Of a DNA stretch of 32,325 nucleotides, positions 16,376 to 24,913 are shown in pieces. Every line of letters starts with the position of its first letter. The stretch's first letter is position 1. The notes under the pieces are model-generated. The model was not told the DNA's origin. It saw nothing but the letters and a program-made list of their open reading frames with translations, and made no database searches. The translations under genes and the position numbers were made by a program. Source of the DNA: an uncultured Ruminococcus sp. (lineage in GTDB: Bacteria; Bacillota; Clostridia; Lachnospirales; Lachnospiraceae); contig USFD01000032.1 in the NCBI GenBank assembly GCA_900553885.1, forward strand, positions 1-32,325, read 5' to 3'.

Positions 16376-17737
16376 TCAGAAAGCCGCCGCAAACCGCACG
16401 CCCTTTTCTGTATTTTCCATTCTATATGAAATCCCGTGGTGGTCAAGTATTGTTTTAGTAATATAGAGCCCCAGACCACTGCCGCCGCTGTTCCGGCTGC
16501 GGGACTGCTCTACCCGGTAAAAAGGCATAAATATGTTTTTCAGATCTTCTTCCGCTATATGAGCATCCGTATTCTCAACACAGAAGACGCCCTTTTTCAG
16601 GGACACTGTGATTACAGCCCCCTCCCCGGAATAAGCCGCAGCATTTCCAAGTACATTGGAAAAGACCTTGTCCAGCAGCCGCCCGTCTCCCTCGTAATGA
16701 AAATCCCGCTCTATCTCCATACGCAGCAGCATCTGTCTGTCCTCGATCCGGCCCTCTATCTTCTGACAGCTTTTCCGGAGCATCCTGCTGATATTCAGAT
16801 CCGACCGGATCACCTGAAAATCACTGCCGCCCATTCTTGCAGCGAACAGAATTTCTTTCACAATCTCTTCCATATCATTTACCGTCTTCATGCAGTGGCG
16901 CAGATACCGGTCTCTGTCTCTGTATTCGCCGACCTGACAGATCATTCCCTCCAGTTCTCCTTTCATAATGGCTATGGGGGTTTTCAGTTCATGGGATACT
17001 GCGGTAAAAAAATCAATCCTCTGCTTTTCCTGTTTCCTCTCTTTTTCAATGTCCTGCTGCAGTTTTACATTTGCCGACTGCAGACTGTCCAGCGCCTCCG
17101 TCAGCCTGTCAGACATTTCATTCAGGCTGGCTGCCAGAACGCCGATCTCATCGGACCGCTTTTCCTCACATTTCCATGTCATATCCAGCCCTGTCATCCG
17201 CCTGGCAACGCTGCATATACGGATCAGCGGCCCGGAGAAATAACGGGAGCAGACAAAGGCGCCCATTACAGAGATGAGAAGGATAATGGCCGCAATAAGA
17301 GGAATAAGGTTCAGCAGTATGCCATAGGACTGGGATACCGGCACAAGAGAAACCTCCGCGAAAATCCGGTATATCTGTCCGTTCTCCGCAAAGGACGCCG
17401 AACAGCTCAGTGATTTTGAAGCTGTTTTCCCTGTCTCATCATCCGCGAAGTTGACTCCGAACACATTTTCTCCGCTTTCATCGTCAATTCTGACTGAGGC
17501 GTTATTTTTCATGGAAAATTCCAGAATCCTGTCAGAACTTTCCTCCCACCCCTCCGTCTCCAGCCTCTCCGCCAGCTCATAGAAGTCCTCCGTCACCTGG
17601 CCTTCTATCTCGGTCCGGTAATTCTTAGGCAGAAAAATCAGAACCATTCCATAAATAATAATACAGCAGACGGCCAGAAGAGCCAGCATGGCAATAAACG
17701 TTTTCGCCTGAATGCTTTCACGGATTCTCTTTCTCAA
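16376..17737 (-). CDS. Membrane sensor histidine kinase
   Basis: About 453 residues from the TTG at 17737; a TTG at 17767 would add 10 residues. Two membrane helices (about 13-36 and 140-163) bracket an extracellular sensor of roughly 100 residues. HAMP follows, then the dimerisation domain with phospho-acceptor His in FTAVSHELKTPIAIMKGE (His about 249). The ATPase domain has VFSNVLGNAAAYS (N box), FMPFYRVEQSRSRNSGGSGLGLYITK (F and G2 boxes). It overlaps the response-regulator gene by 20 bases, so the two are coupled. The gene order and the shared promoter motif link it to the FtsX-type transporter, as in antimicrobial-peptide sensing modules. Confidence 0.88.
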   Translation of the reverse strand: MRKRIRESIQAKTFIAMLALLAVCCIIIYGMVLIFLPKNYRTEIEGQVTEDFYELAERLETEGWEESSDRILEFSMKNNASVRIDDESGENVFGVNFADDETGKTASKSLSCSASFAENGQIYRIFAEVSLVPVSQSYGILLNLIPLIAAIILLISVMGAFVCSRYFSGPLIRICSVARRMTGLDMTWKCEEKRSDEIGVLAASLNEMSDRLTEALDSLQSANVKLQQDIEKERKQEKQRIDFFTAVSHELKTPIAIMKGELEGMICQVGEYRDRDRYLRHCMKTVNDMEEIVKEILFAARMGGSDFQVIRSDLNISRMLRKSCQKIEGRIEDRQMLLRMEIERDFHYEGDGRLLDKVFSNVLGNAAAYSGEGAVITVSLKKGVFCVENTDAHIAEEDLKNIFMPFYRVEQSRSRNSGGSGLGLYITKTILDHHGISYRMENTEKGVRFAAAF

Positions 17738-18398
17738 TTCTGTACCCCACCCCTCTGACCGTCTCAATATAATCCCCGCCCAGTTTCCTGCGGATATTTT
17801 TTATATGCGTGTTTACGATCTTTTCATCTCCGAAATAATCATATCCCCAGATTCTGTCAAGCAGGCTGTCCCTTGAGAACACCCGTCCCTGATTTTCCAG
17901 CAGAAGCCGAAGGATCTCAAATTCACGGGCCGTCAGAGAAACATTTTCTCCCCCGACAGATACATCATAATTATCCGGATCCATTACAAGATCCCGATAA
18001 CGAAGCTGCCCATCTTCCTCTCCGGCGCCGCCTTTCTCCATACGGCGCAGCACAGCTTCAATCCGCCGTACAACCAGAGGCATGGAAAATGGTTTCGTTA
18101 TATAGTCATCCGCCAGAGCATCGAAGCCTTTCATCTGACTGAAATCGTCATCCAGCGCCGTAAGCATAATAACAGGCGTACTGCTTTCTTTCCGGATCAT
18201 TTCACACACGGCAAAGCCGTTTATCTTCGGCAGTAATATATCAAGCAGAACCAGATCCGGACAGCACTCACGGAATCTGGCCAGTCCCTCCGCGCCGTCA
18301 TCCGCAGACACAGCCCGGTATCCGGCGTCCTCCAGAAATGCCCGGATAATATTCTGGATGGGCCTCTCATCTTCAATAATCAAAATCGTTTTCGGCAT
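17718..18398 (-). CDS. OmpR-family response regulator
   Basis: 226 residues from the ATG at 18398, which has GGGAGGTG upstream; a GTG at 18407 lies inside that site. The receiver domain has the acidic pair IIEDE, phospho-acceptor Asp53 in LVLLDILLP, the Thr in MLTALDDD and Lys in ITKPFS. The C-terminal winged helix contains LTAREFEILRLLLENQGRVFSRD and KIVNTHIKNIRRKLGG. It is the first gene of the two-component operon and probably regulates both itself and the ABC operon, since both promoters carry the same motif at the -35. Confidence 0.93.
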   Translation of the reverse strand: MPKTILIIEDERPIQNIIRAFLEDAGYRAVSADDGAEGLARFRECCPDLVLLDILLPKINGFAVCEMIRKESSTPVIMLTALDDDFSQMKGFDALADDYITKPFSMPLVVRRIEAVLRRMEKGGAGEEDGQLRYRDLVMDPDNYDVSVGGENVSLTAREFEILRLLLENQGRVFSRDSLLDRIWGYDYFGDEKIVNTHIKNIRRKLGGDYIETVRGVGYRIEKENP

Positions 18399-18420
18399 CC
18401 CGCGCACCTCCCTGATGGGC

Positions 18421-18450
18421 AGTGTAACACAGAAATATGGAGATTTGATG
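18421..18450 (-). promoter_or_regulatory. Promoter of the two-component operon with motif shared with the ABC operon
   Basis: The coding strand has ATCAAA (18444-18449), a 17-bp spacer and TACACT (18421-18426). The CATCAAA-n-CTCCA-nn-TTTC stretch (18432-18450) matches that at 14387-14405. Confidence 0.5.
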
Positions 18451-18572
18451 GAGGCGGCACAGGTTTATCTCAGGATTTCGGAACCCATTTCCGCTTTATT
18501 TTTCTCTGGATATCCGACATTCCCGAAATTGTAACCCGGAATAAATCTCAATGCAGGGGATCCAAACTGTGT

Positions 18573-18872
18573 TTAAGGTGATTCCAGAAGCGCCTTTTCG
18601 TCCTCCCCCACCGGCTCCTGACCAAGCCACGCCAATGCTTCATCAAGGTCAAAGGTCTCTTTCCCGTCTTCATTTACAAAGAACGGGATCCCGATTCCAC
18701 TGTGTTCTCTTACCGGTTCAAAAATGGGATGCGTATCCCGCAGACGCAGGAATTCCTTAAGGTTCCCGGTATCTGCCGTTATGTCAATAAACTCACTTTC
18801 AAATCCGCGCATTTTCTGTATCGTCAGATAATTTCTGCAGTCTATACAGATCTCTGATCCATATACTTTCAT
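18573..18872 (-). CDS. Glutaredoxin-like thiol protein
   Basis: 99 residues from the ATG at 18872, with AAAGGAAG upstream; an in-frame ATG at 18947 would add 25 unlikely residues. The start MKVYGSEICIDCRNYL gives a thioredoxin-fold first strand followed by a C-x-x-C active site of the form CIDC. GIGIPFFVNEDG supplies the cis-Pro element. Glutaredoxin-like proteins of this size reduce disulfides in the cytosol. It lies just downstream of the hypothetical protein at 18962, possibly in one transcript (about 90 bases apart). Confidence 0.75.
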   Translation of the reverse strand: MKVYGSEICIDCRNYLTIQKMRGFESEFIDITADTGNLKEFLRLRDTHPIFEPVREHSGIGIPFFVNEDGKETFDLDEALAWLGQEPVGEDEKALLESP

Positions 18873-18961
18873 CTTCTGTCTTCCTTTCTGTCTGTAGATT
18901 TTATTATTGTATCGCTTCTCTTTCTGCAGCAGAAGAAAAATCTCCAAATTCCATTTTATAT

Positions 18962-19453
18962 TTATTTTGAAAATATATCTTTCGCCTGAGCATCCAGCTC
19001 TTCACGGCTCATCCGTTTTGTCTCTTTTCCTGTGCAGAGGGCTTCAAAATTATGATAAATATGCCGGCACATGATCTGCTCCATAGGCTTTGAAAATAAT
19101 GCTCCAAGGGCTTTCGCGATCAGATGCATCCCTGTGTTAATCTCTACACTGATCTCAAGCTCGACTTCTTCCGGGCTTTCCTCCCGCAGTGTCAGATAAA
19201 TAAAATCATGACTGTTTTTCTGGTCACTGACGCCCTCGATGGTCACTACTTTTTTCTCCTCGTCAAAAGAAGCCGTGTAATGGGTCACTGCTGTCGTCTT
19301 CCCGTCAGATCCCACTGTCTCTGCCTTCCATTCTATATCAGAGATCACCGTCACCTTACTTCCCGGAGCAATATCCAGACTGGCCGGACAATGAAGGGCT
19401 TTCCATCCTGTCTCTATGGGATATTTGAATTTTTTTGTATTGCTGAATTTCAT
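18962..19453 (-). CDS. Hypothetical protein, possible SRPBCC/START-like fold
   Basis: 163 residues, soluble, with AAGGAAGAG before the ATG. Alternating strands in the middle (KVTVISDIEWKAETV, VTHYTASFDEEKKVVTIEGV, EVELEISVEINTG) and a long C-terminal helix are consistent with a helix-grip ligand-binding fold. There are no catalytic motifs I can name. It precedes the glutaredoxin-like gene and may be co-transcribed with it. The fold call is a guess from strand pattern. Confidence 0.6.
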   Translation of the reverse strand: MKFSNTKKFKYPIETGWKALHCPASLDIAPGSKVTVISDIEWKAETVGSDGKTTAVTHYTASFDEEKKVVTIEGVSDQKNSHDFIYLTLREESPEEVELEISVEINTGMHLIAKALGALFSKPMEQIMCRHIYHNFEALCTGKETKRMSREELDAQAKDIFSK

Positions 19454-19672
19454 AATTCACTCTTCCTTTCCATATAAATACTCAGAATCTATCTTTGCTG
19501 TCCCGATAGAATTTATTTTATCAGATGCTATCCCCGTCTTCATCTCTGTCCGGTTTTGCCTGGCTTCTATACATTTTTCTGATTTACCGAATGAAATCTA
19601 TGATATGAATCGTATTAGTTATGAAAACAATAAAACACTGTAAATATTAATCCATATAAGGAGGAGATTCTT

Positions 19673-20026
19673 ATGAAGAAAGCAGCAGCAGTAATTATCG
19701 CAGCAGCTCTTATCATCACACTGGGAGGGACAACAGCATTTGCATTCAGCCGGGCCGGGCATACCGGCAGCCGGAATACTGTAGATCGTTCCGCCGGTAT
19801 GAAGTATAATCAATACAGTGAATGCACATACTGCGGCGAGCCGGGACACTGTTTCGTTGATTCCGACGGCGACGGAATCTGCGACCACCGCAGTTCAGAG
19901 ATTCCAGACGCAGGTACCTGCTACAATAGCGCCAACCGTACATCTGACGCCGGATGTCTCAGCGGTTCCGCATATCATTGTGACGGAACCGGGCATCACG
20001 CCGGGCACAGATACGGACACAGATAA
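19673..20026 (+). CDS. Small secreted Cys/His-rich protein upstream of an ECF sigma factor
   Basis: 117 residues with AAGGAGG upstream. A classical signal peptide (about 1-24, ending TTAFAFS) is followed by a roughly 90-residue exported part. It contains CTYCGEPGHC, DSDGDGICDH (a DxDxDG-type calcium-binding-like loop) and a His/Gly-rich end GTGHHAGHRYGHR. Cys and His spacing suggests metal binding or disulfides. It lies 20 bases before the sigma-factor gene, whose anti-sigma partner also has a His-rich tail. The family is not known to me. Confidence 0.7.
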   Translation: MKKAAAVIIAAALIITLGGTTAFAFSRAGHTGSRNTVDRSAGMKYNQYSECTYCGEPGHCFVDSDGDGICDHRSSEIPDAGTCYNSANRTSDAGCLSGSAYHCDGTGHHAGHRYGHR

Positions 20027-20046
20027 TCAGAAACGGGGAAAAAGTT

Positions 20047-20532
20047 ATGCGCAGCGAGGAAGAGGCCAGCCGGGCGATTGATCAGTATGCGGACACGGTC
20101 CGCAGGATCTGTATGGTTCATCTGAAAAATTATGACGACACAGAAGACATATTTCAGACGGTGTTTCTGAAATATGTTCTGCATAGTGCGCCCTTCAGAA
20201 GCACGGAGCACGAAAAAGCATGGATCATAAGAGTTACGGTCAACGCCTGCAAAGATTTCCTGAAAAATGTATTCCGGCGCAGGACTGTTCCGCTGGAGCA
20301 GATCATCGAAAAACCTCAGGAAATGCCCCGGAAGTATTCCGACCTGCTGGAAGCGGTTCTTGCACTGCCCGAAAAATATAAAGACGTGATATATCTTTAT
20401 TATTATGAAGGTTACTCCGCAGCCGAAATCGGCGGTATTCTCAAAAAGAACGTGAATACCGTATACACACTGCTGACGCGCGCCAGGCAGATCCTGAAGA
20501 CCAGACTGGAAGGGGTGATCGATGATGAATGA
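20047..20532 (+). CDS. ECF-type RNA polymerase sigma factor (paired with RsgI-like anti-sigma)
   Basis: 161 residues. Region 2 contains YDDTEDIFQTVFLKYV and region 4 contains GYSAAEIGGILKKNVNTVYTLLTRAR. Only regions 2 and 4 are present, typical of ECF factors. The ribosome site is weak (GGGG at 20036), which may mean coupling to the secreted-protein gene. Its end overlaps the anti-sigma gene by 11 bases. It probably controls this three-gene operon in response to an extracytoplasmic signal. Confidence 0.9.
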   Translation: MRSEEEASRAIDQYADTVRRICMVHLKNYDDTEDIFQTVFLKYVLHSAPFRSTEHEKAWIIRVTVNACKDFLKNVFRRRTVPLEQIIEKPQEMPRKYSDLLEAVLALPEKYKDVIYLYYYEGYSAAEIGGILKKNVNTVYTLLTRARQILKTRLEGVIDDE

Positions 20533-21340
20533 TAAATGGAAATCCGCTTTTGACCAGATTCATGCAGAAGATGAGCTGAAAGAACATACAAAAAAATACC
20601 TTTCAAAGAGGGTCTACAGCCGCAAAACGGTCTTTTCCCCTCTGTTTAAGCGGTTCGCTGCGGCAGCCGCCGGGCTGGCCGCCCTGCTGTTTATCGGAGG
20701 ATCATACATTTTCCTGACGCCGACCGCTTATATCAGCATCGACGTCAATCCTTCCCTTGAGCTGGGGATCAACCGTTTTGACTGCGTCATCTCCGTAGAA
20801 AGCTATAATGAAGACGGAGAGAAACTGGCAGGAACACTTAATATTACATTTATGAATTATAATGACGCACTGGAGGAACTCCTCTCCAGCCAGGACATTG
20901 AAGATTATCTGTCCCGGGATGCTGTCGTATCTCTGACTGTCGCAAGTGATAACGAGGCCCAGTATAATGAGATATTTGACACTGTGGAGACCTGTGCCTC
21001 TGATCACGAAAACATTCGCTGTCATTCCGGCGATACGGGAGAAATGCATGAGGCCCACGACGCAGGAGTCTCATTCGGGAAATACCGCGCTTATCTCATA
21101 CTTAAAGAGCTGGATCCCTCCGTGTCGCTGGATGATGTGCGCGCCCTGACCATGCGGGAAATCTACGACCTGATTGATTCATATTCCGGAAATCAGGATT
21201 CCGTAGGCAATGACTCCGGGACTGACGCGGCGGGAGCAGACACAGATGCAGCTGATACCGGGCACAGAACAGACAGCCATCACAGTGAAGGGCACAATGG
21301 GTACCATCATGGTGAACATAATGAAAGGGAAATCGACTGA
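20522..21340 (+). CDS. RsgI-like transmembrane anti-sigma factor with His-rich C-terminus
   Basis: 272 residues. A cytoplasmic N-terminus of about 40 residues would bind the sigma factor; one helix (about 43-65) follows. The segment TAYISIDVNPSLELGINRFD (about 69-88) and VISVESYNEDGEKL are hallmarks of RsgI-type anti-sigma proteins, next to the membrane on the outside. The remaining 170 residues are extracellular and end in an Asp/Thr/Gly-rich linker and a tail with about eight His in 20 residues. Known RsgI proteins carry sugar-binding domains here, so the His tail suggests a metal or pH signal instead. Confidence 0.85.
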   Translation: MMNDKWKSAFDQIHAEDELKEHTKKYLSKRVYSRKTVFSPLFKRFAAAAAGLAALLFIGGSYIFLTPTAYISIDVNPSLELGINRFDCVISVESYNEDGEKLAGTLNITFMNYNDALEELLSSQDIEDYLSRDAVVSLTVASDNEAQYNEIFDTVETCASDHENIRCHSGDTGEMHEAHDAGVSFGKYRAYLILKELDPSVSLDDVRALTMREIYDLIDSYSGNQDSVGNDSGTDAAGADTDAADTGHRTDSHHSEGHNGYHHGEHNEREID

Positions 21341-21390
21341 CCGGTTTCCCGGAAGCTTTCCATGCAAATCTTCCGGGACGGTACAGACAA

Positions 21391-21450
21391 CCTCCCGGGC
21401 AGGCGGCTCTGTCTCAATAAGCAGTTCGCGCCGCCTGCCCGGAGGGTTTT
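21391..21450 (+). terminator. Terminator of the sigma/anti-sigma operon
   Basis: CCTCCCGGGCAGGCGGC (21391-21407) pairs with GCCGCCTGCCCGGAGG, followed by GTTTT. A second hairpin, TCCCGGAAG/CTTCCGGGA (21347-21378), precedes it directly after the stop codon. Confidence 0.75.
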
Positions 21451-21540
21451 GCCCGGATAATGCGGGAATCACCGGGAAGCATTGTCAGTCCCGCTGTCTG
21501 CCGTTTCGCCAGTACCGTATCGTGTTCTTTACACGATATG

Positions 21541-22608
21541 TCAGTCTCTGGAATCTGAAGCGTTCTTTTTTCCTGGTGTAAGGAGCAGATTCTGATACCT
21601 GCTGTCATTTTTCAGAAATCCAAAGCTTTCTTCATTCTGAAAGCATTTCCGCAGATTTTCCTTTATTTCCTCCAGATTCTCCTCTTTCATTTCCTTAAAT
21701 TCCATATGTTCATAAAGAGGCGAATTTCTGAAACTTCCGATTTCTTTTATATCGGAAAGCATGGTTTCCACTATGGCAATCACCGCATCTGCATCTTTTT
21801 CCATAGCGGCAATTTCAAGCCGGGCCGAAACTTCATGATATTTTCCCATCCCGAAAAATTTTGCCGCCTCGGCCTGCTTCTGAACGATGCTCTGCGCCTT
21901 TTCCATATTATTCTCTTTCAGCGCAAGCAGATAAATGCCGTGAAGCTCCATGCTTACCCTCTGATAATCTGTAAACAGAAGTTCCTCATAGGCCTTATAT
22001 GCTTCCTGCATCCGGCCTGTCTCAGCATAAATCTGCGCCTGTTTCCTTTTTCTTTCCGGATTCTGTATGGAGAAATACTCCAGATATTTTTCCGCTTTAT
22101 CATACTGCTTCTTCCTCATATAAAAGCCGGCCAGAGAATCCGCCGCACTCATCCGTACAGCCTCATCTTTACTGTCCAGCAGGCGCGTGTATAAGGAAGT
22201 CAGATACGGATCGTACTGCTCTTCATCCGGGACTTCCCGTATCGTCCGGTATGCGTCAAGGCAGACCGCAAGATTCAGAATCAGCGGTTCACAGTTCGGA
22301 TACTGCTCCAGCTTTTTCCTTGCCCATCGAAAGGCCTCTTCATAGGATCCCGTCTTCAGCTTCTGATCCGCTTCCCGGACAATTCCGTTAATCTCTTCTG
22401 CTGTCAGTTCTTCCCGGTATGACAGCAGGGTATCCAATGAAATATCCAGCAGCCTGGCAATGGGCGCCAGGAGCGTAATGTCCGGATACGAATTTTCATT
22501 CTCCCACTTATTTACCGCCGGGGCAGTTACGCCAAGCCGGACCGCCATCTCTTCCTGGGTCAGATTTCTGATCTTTCTGTATTTCCGGATCACTTTTCCC
22601 AATGACAT
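21541..22608 (-). CDS. XRE-family transcriptional regulator with TPR-like repeats
   Basis: 355 residues. The N-terminal helix-turn-helix (about 5-60) contains LTQEEMAVRLGVTAPAVNKWENENSYPD. The remainder is all-helical with paired helices (YDKAEKYLEYFSIQNPERKR, MQEAYKAYEELLFTDYQRVS), typical of TPR-containing regulators that bind a peptide or protein. AAGGAGATGAGCAT precedes the ATG. It is separated from the PARG-ARH gene by 118 bases with its own promoter. A regulator of the neighbouring TIR/ADP-ribose genes is possible, but only adjacency supports this. Confidence 0.85.
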   Translation of the reverse strand: MSLGKVIRKYRKIRNLTQEEMAVRLGVTAPAVNKWENENSYPDITLLAPIARLLDISLDTLLSYREELTAEEINGIVREADQKLKTGSYEEAFRWARKKLEQYPNCEPLILNLAVCLDAYRTIREVPDEEQYDPYLTSLYTRLLDSKDEAVRMSAADSLAGFYMRKKQYDKAEKYLEYFSIQNPERKRKQAQIYAETGRMQEAYKAYEELLFTDYQRVSMELHGIYLLALKENNMEKAQSIVQKQAEAAKFFGMGKYHEVSARLEIAAMEKDADAVIAIVETMLSDIKEIGSFRNSPLYEHMEFKEMKEENLEEIKENLRKCFQNEESFGFLKNDSRYQNLLLTPGKKNASDSRD

Positions 22609-22654
22609 ATGCTCATCTCCTTATGCTTTTTTTGCATCGGCCTTTGCTAATACA

Positions 22655-22683
22655 AGAATAGCAGAAGAAGCAGATCCGGACAA
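22655..22683 (-). promoter_or_regulatory. Promoter of the XRE-TPR regulator gene
   Basis: TTGTCC (22678-22683) and TATTCT (22655-22660) with a 17-bp spacer on the coding strand, about 47 bases upstream of the start. Confidence 0.5.
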
Positions 22684-22726
22684 TTGAATCTAAGTTAAAC
22701 GGGAAGTTATAAAAATTAACCATTGT

Positions 22727-24820
22727 TCATGTTCCGGGAACAAACCGGTGCATCTTTATATACTTGCAGTCCCATGCCGGGTCATGATAATACCTGTACT
22801 CCCTCATCTGACAGCCATGACACAGGTCATCCGCCATCTCAAGAATCACATCCTTAAGTTCCAGATTCTCCTTCCATTTCTCTTCCATAGCGCTGTACCC
22901 GAGCAGCGCGCCCAGAATATTGCCTGTCACTGCCCCGGTGGAATCGCTGTCCCCCTTATGATTCACGGAAGCAATGATTCCGGCGGAAAAATCATCCTTG
23001 TACCTGAGCGCACAGTACAGAGAGATGCCCAGAGTCTCTTCCGCTACCCAGCCCTCGCCGAGGGCATGAATATTTTCCAGATCATCCGCGTCATTCTCTG
23101 CCAGTTCCACCGCCAGATTCATCATGTGTATCAGTTCCTCCAGATGCCGGTCCCCGGCAAAAAGCTGTTCCATCATATCCCGGGCATCCAGTACAATTTC
23201 CTTCAGATCCGGATTTTCATCTGTCAGAATTCTGCTGATAATATGGGTCACTGCCGCCGCAGGCATGTAGCCGAGCGAATGGCCGTGTGTAATGGCCGCA
23301 AGCTGAGCGCCTTCCAGATCCAGTTCCCGCAGCCCTCCGGAATAATTTTCTCCCGGGCGGTACAGCAGCGCAAGGGGCGCCACCCTCATAATACCGCCGC
23401 AGCCCTTGCTGTTGTTGGCAGGATTTCTGATATAATCCTTCCGGTTATCATCCTTTGCCGTCAGAGCATCCAGGCATGTATTCCCCGGCGCCCGGCGGGA
23501 ATACAGTTCCGGCACATCAAGCAGCCAGGAAACTCCGCCTTCTTCCGTATAGCGCTCATGCCGGTTTACTTCCCGCATGGTACTTTGCTGTGTCTTCAGC
23601 CAGTCATAATACGCGCTTTTTACATATTCTCTGGGCGGCCCGGCAACGCCCCGCATCAATCCCCGGGTCTCCCCGGCCAGCAGACCGTTTGCCGTAAACA
23701 GCGTCATCTGCGTATCATCGGAAATCAGGGCCTTCCCTGACCGGGAATCCGTCTCATACTCTGTAATCCCATCAGGCCCGTATGTATCGAAAATCTGTTT
23801 CTCTCTCCAGAACTCAACGGCATATCCCAGCGCGTCGCCGGCAGCGCCGCCGGCCATACACCCGCGGACCGCATCCAGATGTTTTTCCGTTTCTCTGATC
23901 CTGGCCTGCACCGCCTGATTTTCCTTCTCGTCTTCTTCCCGGTAAAAATGGCCGAAATTTCTGAAAAACTGCCGGAAATTGTACTGATCCGGAGAGTGAT
24001 CCAGAACCGCGAAATCGATGCGGCGGAAAAAATCCGCAGCTGACATGCCGTCATAATTAAACTCCTTTATCGCCTTATAGAACAGATCCGACACAATGCG
24101 CGCGTCATTGCCGAATGCGCCGCAGCCGAACGCTCCAAGGATCAGCACCTTATATCCAAGATACGCCGCCGTTTTCAGCATGCCGTCAATCCGTTTATAA
24201 ACCATTGCCCGATATTCCTCGTCCGACATTCCTTCCAGCCCCCTCCGGACCATCGGAGCCGCGCAGGTCATAACCGATACAATAACCGAGCTCTCGAGAA
24301 GATTGCCGTTCTCGTCTTTCAGGATCTCCACATCCGGCGTAATGATGATTCCGTCGGATCCCATATAGGTGTGAAGATTTCTGTTGTAGGAATAGTAAGC
24401 CCGTGCTTCCCTGCCTTCAAGAGACAGCAGCAGCGAGCTCCTGCGGCACAGATCTTCCTCCTGGGCCTTTGCCCCTCTCCTGACTCCTCCGCCCGGATTC
24501 ACCGGATTTGCCAGGTTCAGAACAAGGATCCGGTTCTCCCCTTTGCCTTTCAGCAGATAAGCGCATTCCCCGGAGCGTTCCACAGCAAGGGAAAAAGAGT
24601 CCATATTTACACAGTCCACACCGATTCTTCCCATAACATATACATGGGAAATCTCTCCGCTCTTACTGATCTTCTCAATATCGTCCGGCAGATAAACAGA
24701 AGCATGTTCCATCTGCCGGCGGGAAAGCTTCAGCTTTATTTTCTTCCCGTCTGTTATGTAATACCCCTGCTCCAGAATCTCCATGGTATCCTGGAAAATA
24801 TTTATGTTATTCTGACTCAT
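22727..24820 (-). CDS. PARG-type macrodomain fused to ADP-ribosylglycohydrolase (DraG/ARH type)
   Basis: 697 residues with AAGGAGG upstream. Residues about 60-275 match bacterial poly(ADP-ribose) glycohydrolase-like macrodomains (TIGR02452): NPGGGVRRGAKAQEEDLC holds the GGG loop (110-112) and catalytic Glu pair QEE (120-122), and LGAFGCGAFGND is the phosphate loop. Residues about 315-665 match ADP-ribosylglycohydrolases: GGAAGDALG, SDDTQMT (367-373) and DSDSTGA (624-630) supply the magnesium ligands, with KGCGGIMRVAPLAL between. Both halves keep their catalytic residues, so one protein could remove ADP-ribose by two chemistries. It follows a TIR-domain gene after 93 bases with no clear terminator, suggesting one transcript. 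Confidence 0.88.
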   Translation of the reverse strand: MSQNNINIFQDTMEILEQGYYITDGKKIKLKLSRRQMEHASVYLPDDIEKISKSGEISHVYVMGRIGVDCVNMDSFSLAVERSGECAYLLKGKGENRILVLNLANPVNPGGGVRRGAKAQEEDLCRRSSLLLSLEGREARAYYSYNRNLHTYMGSDGIIITPDVEILKDENGNLLESSVIVSVMTCAAPMVRRGLEGMSDEEYRAMVYKRIDGMLKTAAYLGYKVLILGAFGCGAFGNDARIVSDLFYKAIKEFNYDGMSAADFFRRIDFAVLDHSPDQYNFRQFFRNFGHFYREEDEKENQAVQARIRETEKHLDAVRGCMAGGAAGDALGYAVEFWREKQIFDTYGPDGITEYETDSRSGKALISDDTQMTLFTANGLLAGETRGLMRGVAGPPREYVKSAYYDWLKTQQSTMREVNRHERYTEEGGVSWLLDVPELYSRRAPGNTCLDALTAKDDNRKDYIRNPANNSKGCGGIMRVAPLALLYRPGENYSGGLRELDLEGAQLAAITHGHSLGYMPAAAVTHIISRILTDENPDLKEIVLDARDMMEQLFAGDRHLEELIHMMNLAVELAENDADDLENIHALGEGWVAEETLGISLYCALRYKDDFSAGIIASVNHKGDSDSTGAVTGNILGALLGYSAMEEKWKENLELKDVILEMADDLCHGCQMREYRYYHDPAWDCKYIKMHRFVPGT

Positions 24821-24913
24821 AGGCGCCTCCTTGTAAAATAAATTTTCATTGACTGCTCTCCGGACATTTATCGATTACGCTCCGGGCATCTGAAGGGATG
24901 AAAAAACTTCCTT

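Noticed and set aside
22748..23740. 330-codon plus-strand ORF
   Set aside because: Antisense to the ADP-ribosylglycohydrolase domain; no start signal.
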